A DNA stretch of 5,909 bases from NCBI GenBank assembly GCA_946490455.1, contig CAMLXE010000121.1:1-5909 (forward strand), given 5' to 3'. Positions 1 to 4,941 of this stretch are shown here, in pieces. Within the stretch, counting starts at the first letter, position 1, and every line of letters starts with the position of its first letter. The notes under the pieces are model-generated. The model saw only the letters and a list, made by a program, of their open reading frames with translations. It was not told the DNA's origin and searched no databases. The position numbers were made by a program, and so were the translations under genes. This DNA comes from an uncultured Desulfovibrio sp. (GTDB lineage Bacteria > Desulfobacterota > Desulfovibrionia > Desulfovibrionales > Desulfovibrionaceae).

Positions 1-1
1 A

Positions 2-403
2 GCAGGTGGCATTGAAATTTATACTCCCACGCCAAAAGTAGCAGATGGTGCAGCATCTGCTCAGAAAACCAGGACGAAACGGCAAGAAGACGGGAAACCG
101 TCTCCATCAGAACAGGAAAACAATCGCCTCGTACTCTCCCGTAATCTTGCTGAAGCAATTCAGAAAGGAATTGAAGATACCCTTTCAAAACAAAAATTGC
201 AGGCCCCCAGTGCTGAAATCAAATCAGCAAAGTTCCGCGTACTGGCCGCTGTGAATATGCCCGGTGTATTGCTGGAAACCGGATATTGTTCCAACAGGCA
301 GGACTCTCAAAAGCTGTCCTCACCAGACTATCGGGAGGCATTGGCTGCAGGCATTGCAGAAGGTATTCTTACAATGGTACAAGGTCTCAATGGATTGGAA
401 TGA
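2..403 (+). CDS. N-acetylmuramoyl-L-alanine amidase, C-terminal part (5' end outside window)
   Basis: This is the C-terminal part (133 residues) of an Amidase_3 family zinc hydrolase. The family cuts the amide bond between N-acetylmuramic acid and L-alanine in peptidoglycan, in the periplasm. The decisive motif is MPGVLLETGYCSN; its Glu (codon 275-277) is the conserved catalytic glutamate near the end of the domain. Before it lie GIEIYTP and NRLVLSRNLAEAIQKGI, which fit the strand and helix that precede the last part of the fold. A Lys/Glu/Ser-rich stretch between them (about bases 38-110) looks like a flexible insertion. After the motif come DSQKLSSPDYREALAAGIAEGI and the natural C-terminus. 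The frame is open from base 2 to the TGA at 401-403. The zinc-binding His/Glu residues and any signal peptide lie upstream and cannot be checked, so AmiA, AmiB and AmiC types cannot be told apart. Confidence 0.9.
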   Translation, partial: AGGIEIYTPTPKVADGAASAQKTRTKRQEDGKPSPSEQENNRLVLSRNLAEAIQKGIEDTLSKQKLQAPSAEIKSAKFRVLAAVNMPGVLLETGYCSNRQDSQKLSSPDYREALAAGIAEGILTMVQGLNGLE

Positions 404-420
404 TACCTTCTCTGTACGGC

Positions 421-449
421 TTGACGGCATCCGATTTGAAGGCTATCCC
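421..449 (+). promoter_or_regulatory. Candidate sigma70-type promoter upstream of skp
   Basis: TTGACG (421-426) is a good -35 match. It is followed after exactly 17 bases by TATCCC (444-449), a weak -10 matching only the first three consensus positions. It lies in the 103-base gap between the amidase stop and the skp start, where a promoter for the skp-lpxD unit would be expected. No terminator is visible after the amidase, so read-through from upstream is equally possible. The call is an inference. Confidence 0.3.
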
Positions 450-506
450 TTTCAGTCTGCGAGATACAACATGTAGTCACGCACTTTCCATACGAAGGAG
501 AAAAAT

Positions 507-1064
507 ATGTTCAGAGTAGCGTCCCTTGCTCTTGTTATCTGTGCCTTTCTGGCAGGTTCAGCCTTTGCTGCGGACCTGAAAGTTGGTGTATTCAACTCCC
601 AGGCTGTGGCAATGGACAGCGATGCGGCCAAGGCAGCACAAAAGAAGCTGCAAAGCCAGTTTGGTACAGAAAAAACACAACTGGAAAAGCAGGCCAAGGA
701 ACTCCAAAGCAAGGGCGAAGCCCTTCAGGCCCAGATGGCAACCCTGTCTGCCAAGGCTCGGGAAGAAAAACAGATGGAATTCATGCGGCTGCGTCGTGAC
801 TTTGAAGAAAAGTCACGCAACTTTGCCCGCAAGGTGGAGAACTCCGAAGTTCAGATTCGTCAGAGCATGGCCCGCCAGATCTATGAAGCTTCTCTGAATA
901 TCGCCAAGAAGAGAAATCTTGACCTTATTCTTGATGCAGCTTCTGGCAGCGTCATGTTTGCAACCCCGGACATGGACATTACCAAGGATGTTCTTGCGGA
1001 AGTTAACCGTCTGTGGAAGGCATCCGGCAGTAAGTTCCCCGATGCCCAGGCACCCAAGAAGTAA
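507..1064 (+). CDS. skp: Skp/OmpH family periplasmic chaperone
   Basis: A 185-residue secreted protein of the OmpH/Skp family. Known members are trimeric, jellyfish-shaped periplasmic chaperones that hold unfolded outer-membrane proteins on their way to the BAM machinery. Residues 1-21 form a clear signal peptide: a basic start (MFR), a hydrophobic core and an AFA cleavage site, giving a mature start at ADLKVGVFN. That KVGVFNSQAV segment is the first core strand of the family. Residues of about 38-120 are rich in Lys, Glu, Gln and Ala with heptad-like spacing, as expected for the coiled-coil tentacles. The segment LDLILDAASGSVMFA forms the returning core strands. At 185 residues it is somewhat longer than E. 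coli Skp (161). The start is fixed by AAGGAG at 495-500, 6 bases before the ATG, and by the signal peptide. lpxD starts 4 bases after its stop, so the two are probably cotranscribed. Confidence 0.92.
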   Translation: MFRVASLALVICAFLAGSAFAADLKVGVFNSQAVAMDSDAAKAAQKKLQSQFGTEKTQLEKQAKELQSKGEALQAQMATLSAKAREEKQMEFMRLRRDFEEKSRNFARKVENSEVQIRQSMARQIYEASLNIAKKRNLDLILDAASGSVMFATPDMDITKDVLAEVNRLWKASGSKFPDAQAPKK

Positions 1065-1068
1065 GCTT

Positions 1069-2109
1069 ATGGGTACGCTCAGACTCTCCGATATCGCGGG
1101 TCGTCTAGGGCTGACTCTCCAAGGTGAAGACGCCGAGGTAATCGGCGTCAACACCCTGGAAAATGCCTCGCCTGACGAGATAAGCTTTCTGGCCAATCCC
1201 AGATACACCGACCAGCTGGCTACAACAAAAGCCTGTGCGGTTATCGTCAGTGAGGAACATGCGGGACACGTCCGGAGAGCCCTTGTCAGCCAAAACCCCT
1301 ATCAGGATTTTGGAAGAGTGCTTGAATTATTTGCCCGCCCTCAGGGCAGCTTTTCCGGAATCAGCCCCTTGGCCTTTATTCATCCTGAAGCCCAGCTGGA
1401 TAACGACGTTACAGTCTATCCTTTCGCCTATATTGGACCAAGAAGCCGCATTGGCTCCAACACGTCCATTTTCCCTGGCGTATACATCGGAGAAGGCTGT
1501 CGGATCGGACAACATAGCATCCTGTATCCCAATGTGGTTCTCATGGCGGGGACACACATTGGAGATAGGTGCATCCTGCACTCGGGCTGTGTTCTGGGGG
1601 CAGATGGATTCGGTTTTGCCAGAACCCCCCAAGGAATCCAAAAAATTCCTCAGGTGGGTCGAGTTTCTGTGGAGAATGATGTGGAGATTGGCGCCAACTC
1701 GGCCATAGACAGAGCTGTTCTGGATGCAACACACATTCATGCAGGGACCAAAATTGATAACCTTGTCCAAATTGGACATAATGTGCAGATTGGACAGAAC
1801 TGTTTTATTGTTTCTCAGGTCGGAATTTCCGGTTCCACTCATGTGGGAGCCAACTGTACGTTTGCCGGACAGGTTGGCATTGCCGGGCACCTGCATATTG
1901 GTGACAATGTTACCATAGGTCCCAAATCTGGCGTTGCCAAAAATATTCCAAGTGATGTTGTCGTAGGTGGCATCCCTACCGTAGATCAACGCACCTACAT
2001 GAGAACACTGGCACTCATGCCCCAGTTTCCAGACCTGTTCAAGCGAATTTCCAAGCTGGAAAAGGAGCTGGAAAAGATACAAAAGGGGTCAAAAGAAGAT
2101 AAGGACTGA
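1069..2109 (+). CDS. lpxD: UDP-3-O-(3-hydroxyacyl)glucosamine N-acyltransferase
   Basis: LpxD carries out the third step of lipid A synthesis: it transfers a second R-3-hydroxyacyl chain from ACP to the 2-amino group of UDP-3-O-acyl-glucosamine, in the cytoplasm. The protein has 346 residues, normal for the family. Residues 1-100 form the uridine-binding domain, including SFLANPRY, whose Phe40 and Tyr46 correspond to the uracil-stacking pair Phe43/Tyr49 of E. coli. Residues of about 105-310 are left-handed beta-helix hexapeptide repeats such as IGSNTS, IGEGCR and IGDNVT. The catalytic His is His237 in KIDNLVQIGHNVQIG. The C-terminus (about 315-346) is helical, ending SKLEKELEKIQKG. The frame is open upstream to 919, but that part overlaps skp. 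The ATG at 1069 gives the family N-terminus (MGTLRLSDIAGRLG) and lies 4 bases after the skp stop. Its ribosome site is weak (AAGAAG, 1057-1062), which suggests translational coupling to skp. Confidence 0.97.
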   Translation: MGTLRLSDIAGRLGLTLQGEDAEVIGVNTLENASPDEISFLANPRYTDQLATTKACAVIVSEEHAGHVRRALVSQNPYQDFGRVLELFARPQGSFSGISPLAFIHPEAQLDNDVTVYPFAYIGPRSRIGSNTSIFPGVYIGEGCRIGQHSILYPNVVLMAGTHIGDRCILHSGCVLGADGFGFARTPQGIQKIPQVGRVSVENDVEIGANSAIDRAVLDATHIHAGTKIDNLVQIGHNVQIGQNCFIVSQVGISGSTHVGANCTFAGQVGIAGHLHIGDNVTIGPKSGVAKNIPSDVVVGGIPTVDQRTYMRTLALMPQFPDLFKRISKLEKELEKIQKGSKEDKD

Positions 2110-2201
2110 TTTCGGGCAGAAATACCCGGCGTTCTGTTTTCAGCATGATAAGTTGAGCTTCTTCTGTGAATCTATAGTGGCAATCCGCGAGAGACATGAT
2201 G

Positions 2202-2274
2202 CAGCTCAAAGAGGGCGTAGAGCCTTTGCTCTGTCCGCAGGGATGGATCGGAGACCATTACGCCCTCTTTCCTG
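2202..2274 (+). promoter_or_regulatory. Structured leader element upstream of fabZ (three-way-junction-like)
   Basis: The 210-base gap between lpxD and fabZ contains a perfect 12-bp inverted repeat. The left arm is aaagagggcgta (2208-2219) and the right arm is tacgccctcttt (2259-2270). The 39 enclosed bases can form two further hairpins: gagc/gctc (2220-2223 with 2228-2231, loop cttt), directly abutting the main stem, and tccg/cgga (2234-2237 with 2249-2252). Outside the stem, cag/ctg (2202-2204 with 2272-2274) can add 3 bp. The right arm has no T-run after it, so it does not read as a terminator. It ends about 45 bases before the fabZ start, and fabZ has a clear ribosome site (AGGGAGG, 2308-2314). 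A -10-like TATAGT sits at 2173-2178, but no good -35 accompanies it. The element matches no riboswitch or leader class I recognise. The structure is seen in the sequence; a regulatory role is inferred. Confidence 0.5.
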
Positions 2275-2319
2275 TAAAAATACGCCTGCACCCGTATCGA
2301 AAGTACCAGGGAGGACCCC

Positions 2320-2784
2320 ATGACCCAGCCTGTAGCGTTCAATATTCAGAAAATTCTTTCTCTCCTGCCCCACCGCTATCCTTTCTTGCTTGTGGACAGA
2401 GTCAATGAACTGGTGGATGGAGAATATATCAAAGCGCACAAATGTGTAAGCTTCAACGAACCATTCTTTCAGGGGCATTTCCCCGGCGTACCTGTTATGC
2501 CTGGTGTACTGATTATTGAAGCATTGGCTCAAACGGGGGGGCTTCTTGTCCTGCATGGGTTTGATCCTTCTGAAACAAAGGATAAACTCTTTCTTTTCTC
2601 CGGACTGGAAAAGGTTCGCTTCCGGCGCCCCGTCTATCCCGGTGATCGTCTGGATCTTGAATGCAGACTGATTCGCCATAAGCTCAAGCTCTGGAAGATG
2701 GAAGGTCGGGCCTATGTGGATGGCCAGCTTGCAGCTGAAGCGGAACTGACTGCAGCCGTGACCAATCGGGAGGAGATGGCATGA
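2320..2784 (+). CDS. fabZ: (3R)-hydroxyacyl-ACP dehydratase FabZ
   Basis: FabZ dehydrates (3R)-hydroxyacyl-ACP to trans-2-enoyl-ACP in the elongation cycle of type II fatty acid synthesis, in the cytoplasm. At 154 residues it is a standard single hot-dog-fold protein. The N-terminal LLPHRYPFLLVDRV is the family signature. The catalytic pair is His53 in FFQGHFPGVPVMPG and Glu67 in LIIEALAQTGG, the latter on the central helix. The later KVRFRRPVYPGDRLDLECRL is also typical. The start is supported by AGGGAGG at 2308-2314, 5 bases before the ATG. The gene is preceded by the structured gap element and overlaps lpxA by four bases (ATGA), a sign of translational coupling. Its place among lpx genes is metabolically sensible, because FabZ, LpxA and LpxD share the 3-hydroxyacyl-ACP pool. 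Confidence 0.97.
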   Translation: MTQPVAFNIQKILSLLPHRYPFLLVDRVNELVDGEYIKAHKCVSFNEPFFQGHFPGVPVMPGVLIIEALAQTGGLLVLHGFDPSETKDKLFLFSGLEKVRFRRPVYPGDRLDLECRLIRHKLKLWKMEGRAYVDGQLAAEAELTAAVTNREEMA

Positions 2785-3614
2785 GCGGAAGCCCGATGAT
2801 CCATCCCACGGCTATTGTCGCTTCGAGTGCAGAACTCGGTTCTGGTGTGGAAATAGGCCCATATGCCATTGTTGAAGATCATGTCAGTATTGGTGATGGT
2901 ACCCGCGTAGATGCACATGCGGTCATCAAGCAATATACCCGTATGGGCAAATGCAATCATATTCATTCTCATGCGCTCGTGGGTGGCACCCCTCAGGATC
3001 TCAAATTCAGAGGAGAAATCACCTGGCTTGAACTGGGGGATGAAAACACCATTCGCGAATTTGCTACACTTCATCGAGGGACCGAGGGAGCAGGAGGCAT
3101 CACGCGTATGGGAAGCCATAATCTGTGCATGGCCTATACGCATGTGGCTCATGACTGTCAGGTAGGGAGCCATATTGTGCTGTCCAATGGAGCAACGCTG
3201 GGAGGACATGTGACGGTTGATGACTTTGCCATCATTGGAGGTCTGTCCGCTGTCCATCAATTCAGCCATATTGGGACTCATGCCTTTGTTGGCGGCATGA
3301 CAGGCGTTGCGCAGGACCTGCCTCCATGGATGCTTGCTGCGGGCAGTCGTGCTCTCGTACATGGTCCCAATCTTGTCGGTTTGCGACGCATTGGCGCTTC
3401 TCGTGAAACGATTGGTGCTCTGAAAAAAGCCTTTAGGCTGATCTGGCGCAGTGAACTGTCCAGGGCTGAAGCATTGGATCAACTGACTACCGAGTATGCA
3501 AATATTCCAGAACTTATGGAATTTGTTAACTTTGTCCATAAAAGCGAACGTGGTCTCTGCCCAGCTGAAAAAAATTTGGCAAAAGGGGTTGACGACGAGG
3601 CAGCAACACGCTAA
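2781..3614 (+). CDS. lpxA: Acyl-ACP--UDP-N-acetylglucosamine O-acyltransferase
   Basis: LpxA catalyses the first step of lipid A synthesis, moving an R-3-hydroxyacyl chain from ACP to the 3-OH of UDP-GlcNAc in the cytoplasm. The protein has 277 residues, about 15 more than E. coli LpxA; the extra residues are mainly a polar C-terminal tail after ERGLCPAEKNLAK. Residues of about 7-185 are hexapeptide repeats of a trimeric left-handed beta-helix, starting IHPTAIV. Diagnostic motifs are GGTPQDLKFRGE, NTIREFATLHRGT and YTHVAHDCQVG. In the last, His124 aligns with catalytic His125 of E. coli and His121 with His122. Gly172 in FVGGMTG aligns with Gly173, the E. coli acyl-chain ruler residue. The C-terminal third is the helical domain. 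The start overlaps the fabZ stop (ATGA), with GGGAGGAG at 2769-2776 just upstream. No terminator follows before the tRNA gene. Confidence 0.97.
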   Translation: MSGSPMIHPTAIVASSAELGSGVEIGPYAIVEDHVSIGDGTRVDAHAVIKQYTRMGKCNHIHSHALVGGTPQDLKFRGEITWLELGDENTIREFATLHRGTEGAGGITRMGSHNLCMAYTHVAHDCQVGSHIVLSNGATLGGHVTVDDFAIIGGLSAVHQFSHIGTHAFVGGMTGVAQDLPPWMLAAGSRALVHGPNLVGLRRIGASRETIGALKKAFRLIWRSELSRAEALDQLTTEYANIPELMEFVNFVHKSERGLCPAEKNLAKGVDDEAATR

Positions 3615-3617
3615 AAG
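3589..3617 (+). promoter_or_regulatory. Candidate promoter for tRNA-Thr, overlapping the lpxA stop
   Basis: TTGACG (3589-3594) and TAAAAG (3612-3617) are separated by 17 bases. The -35 matches consensus at five of six positions and the -10 at four of six. The predicted transcript start, near 3624, is about 33 bases before the mature tRNA 5' end, leaving room for a short leader removed by RNase P. The -35 lies inside the last codons of lpxA and the -10 overlaps its stop codon. The lpx transcript could also read through into the tRNA. Confidence 0.4.
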
Positions 3618-3656
3618 CTCTTTCGTCAACGGCATTCAGTGGTTGATGTGATACCT

Positions 3657-3732
<76 letters not shown>

Positions 3733-3741
3733 TGAAATTAT

Positions 3742-3775
3742 AGGACTTATGGTTTGCTGCCATAAGTCCTTTTTT
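3742..3775 (+). terminator. Intrinsic terminator after tRNA-Thr
   Basis: A perfect 11-bp stem, aggacttatgg (3742-3752) with ccataagtcct (3760-3770), closes a 7-base loop (tttgctg). It runs straight into six T residues (3770-3775). It ends the tRNA transcript and, since none is seen before the tRNA, probably any read-through transcript from lpxA. Confidence 0.9.
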
Positions 3776-4522
3776 ATGTCCGTATGAAGCAACGCCTATC
3801 CTCCAATTACCTTTCCCGGTCATTTTCCTCCCCGCACAGTTCACTAAAAATCATCCCCAGCTGACAGGTTGATGAACAGATTCTCTTTCCTGGATATCCT
3901 GCCATGCTCGTGCCCAACCATTCCTAACCGGAAAAAGATATTTTCCTTATCCACCTGCACTGAATGACCTATCTTCCCACAATCATCCTCCTGGCAATCG
4001 TGATCTGATCCAGAAACAGACCTTTCGCAAAGGAATTATCCTGATACAAGGTTCAGTTTGATCTTACTTCGGATGACTCCATTTCTCGGCACGGTGCCAT
4101 CTTCTCGATTTTCCATACCCTTTACCGACCGTATTATGCACTTCTCGTGCTCAAGGGCCTGTTGTGCAAAAACAGATAAAAAATTTTTCTCTTGTACCTT
4201 TTTATGTACCCATTTTTACACTTCACTGTTTTTCGGTATTGAACGCTTCAATGGCAGAGTGCATTTTGCATCTCAAGGAAATGTCTTGCTTCTCGGCTTG
4301 CCCCACATTGTCGCCCCTCAAATGTCATTTTGAACGTATGAGAATCCGACCTCATTCTAAGGATAAGTTCTACTGATCAAAGCAATCTCATAGAAATGAC
4401 CTCCTGAGGGACTGATCGAAATTCTCATATATGAATAAGGGCAGACCCTACCATAAGAGTAACGACGATATGAAATCTCTTCAGATAATGCACTGACAAC
4501 CTGCTCAAATTGAATGAATTAG
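3776..4522. other. Gene-poor stretch, no recognisable gene
   Basis: I find no conventional gene in these roughly 750 bases on either strand. The DNA is visibly AT-richer than the lpx block: line 4201-4260 is about 37% G+C, against about 57% for 3061-3120. Open frames are short or lack a recognisable protein. Examples are a + frame from GTG 4164 to 4376 (70 codons) preceded by AGGG, and a - strand frame from 4215 to 3844 broken by one TAA at 4036-4038. Neither matches a family I know. The tract directly follows a tRNA gene, a common insertion site for mobile DNA, but I see no integrase or clear att repeat here. It is probably non-coding or decayed DNA. Confidence 0.6.
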
Positions 4523-4534
4523 CATAATGAATTC

Positions 4535-4578
4535 AAGGGGGGAATGATGTATCGTAACAGAAACTTGGTCCCCCCCTT
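4535..4578 (+). repeat. G-tract/C-tract inverted repeat (hairpin)
   Basis: aagggggg (4535-4542) pairs with cccccctt (4571-4578) to give an 8-bp, very GC-rich stem over a 28-base loop; one extra C at 4570 allows slippage. A lone -10-like CATAAT at 4523-4528 would place a transcript start at about 4535, the foot of this stem, but it has no good -35. No T-run follows on either strand, so it is not a typical terminator. The G-tract is also the only ribosome-site-like sequence before the tiny ORF at 4544. Confidence 0.45.
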
Positions 4579-4591
4579 CATCGTGAACTGA
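4544..4591 (+). CDS. Possible 15-residue leader-type ORF
   Basis: A micro-ORF encoding MMYRNRNLVPPFIVN, with two adjacent in-frame ATG codons. A purine tract (GGGGGG, 4537-4542) lies 1 base before the first ATG and 4 before the second, which is close but usable for the second. The ORF sits wholly or partly inside the GC-rich hairpin of 4535-4578, so that hairpin would hide its ribosome site. Its stop ends 8 bases before the next ORF (ATG at 4600), a spacing compatible with translational coupling. The peptide resembles no known leader and has no run of one amino acid that would suggest classical attenuation. It could easily be a chance ORF. Confidence 0.2.
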   Translation: MMYRNRNLVPPFIVN

Positions 4592-4599
4592 CAAAACGA

Positions 4600-4737
4600 A
4601 TGTTAACCCAATTCTGGCCAAATAATCCTGTTGAAATTATGGGTGAACTATCTGAGAAGAGTACACGTTGCCACTGCAGAATGAGAAGCTCCTGCTCTTT
4701 TGAGCAACAGATGGCTCTCAAAAAAGGGAGAAACTGA
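4600..4737 (+). CDS. Possible small protein, 45 residues, unknown function
   Basis: An ORF of 45 codons starting MLTQFWPNNPVEIMGELSEK. The middle contains a CHC pair (about residues 33-35), and it ends QQMALKKGRN before TGA. It is hydrophilic, with no predicted membrane segment and no family I recognise. The frame is open upstream to a TAA at 4555, but ATG 4600 is the first start. No Shine-Dalgarno sequence precedes it, so it would need coupling to the micro-ORF ending at 4591, or it is not translated. It is in the same frame as the next ORF (4741), with only TGA-TAC between them. Both have exactly 45 codons and begin Met-Leu-Thr. Alternatives are the upstream half of one gene broken by a nonsense change, or chance. 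Confidence 0.25.
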   Translation: MLTQFWPNNPVEIMGELSEKSTRCHCRMRSSCSFEQQMALKKGRN

Positions 4738-4740
4738 TAC

Positions 4741-4878
4741 ATGTTGACTTTTTCTTTCGGAAAAAGGAAAGTATCCTATGTCTATAGGGACCATCAACAA
4801 CGAGGGCCTGTTATGCATCGAATACTTGCCTGTATCCTGCTCCTTGCAATGACAATCAGTCTTCATAGACTTCTATGA
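4741..4878 (+). CDS. Possible small membrane protein, 45 residues
   Basis: An ORF of 45 codons. Residues 1-24 are basic and polar (MLTFSFGKRKVSYVYRDHQQ and on). Residues of about 28-41 are hydrophobic (ILACILLLAMTISL), and the protein ends HRLL. A positively charged N-terminus followed by one helix predicts a single-pass inner-membrane peptide with its N-terminus inside. GGGAG at 4726-4730 lies 10 bases before the ATG. A second in-frame ATG at 4813 has a better site (GAGGG, 4802-4806, 6 bases away) and would give a 21-residue, mostly hydrophobic peptide. A terminator-like hairpin begins 27 bases after the stop, which favours a real transcript. No family is recognised. Small hydrophobic peptides of this kind include type I toxins and regulatory membrane peptides, but the sequence does not choose between them. 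The hydrophobic part could also be the start of a lost lipoprotein. Confidence 0.35.
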   Translation: MLTFSFGKRKVSYVYRDHQQRGPVMHRILACILLLAMTISLHRLL

Positions 4879-4905
4879 AACAGATTCCGTAACATACAGC
4901 ATACA

Positions 4906-4941
4906 GAAAGCCCTTACCATGTTAATGCGGTAAGGGCTTTC
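4906..4941 (+). terminator. Terminator-like hairpin after the small ORFs
   Basis: A perfect 13-bp stem, gaaagcccttacc (4906-4918) with ggtaagggctttc (4929-4941), encloses a 10-base loop. The GC-rich core flanked by AAA and TTT is the form of many intrinsic terminators. However, the 3' T-run is only TTT inside the stem, followed by CACT on + and TGT on -. It is near-symmetric and could act weakly in either direction. Confidence 0.5.

Noticed and set aside
919..1068. Upstream extension of the lpxD reading frame
   Set aside because: It overlaps the well-supported skp gene in another frame. The family N-terminus begins at the ATG at 1069, 4 bases after the skp stop.
1327..2082. Long open frame on the minus strand opposite lpxD
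   Set aside because: It is a shadow of lpxD with its catalytic and hexapeptide motifs on the + strand. The translated residues are rich in Asn, Cys and His and match nothing.
2712..3635. 307-codon minus-strand frame opposite lpxA and the end of fabZ
   Set aside because: It is the mirror of two certain genes; no ribosome site or recognisable domain supports it.
4389..4407. Minus-strand AGGAGG followed 8 bases later by ATG
   Set aside because: The frame closes after four codons (MRLL, then TGA).
4501..4509. CTGCTCAAA, also found at the tRNA-Thr 3' end, as a possible attachment-site copy
   Set aside because: Only 9 bases match and the match does not extend to the tRNA end. No integrase is present, so chance explains it.
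4744..4777. TTGACT as -35 with TATCCT as -10
   Set aside because: The spacing is 22 bases, too long for a sigma70 promoter, and it lies inside the 4741 ORF.
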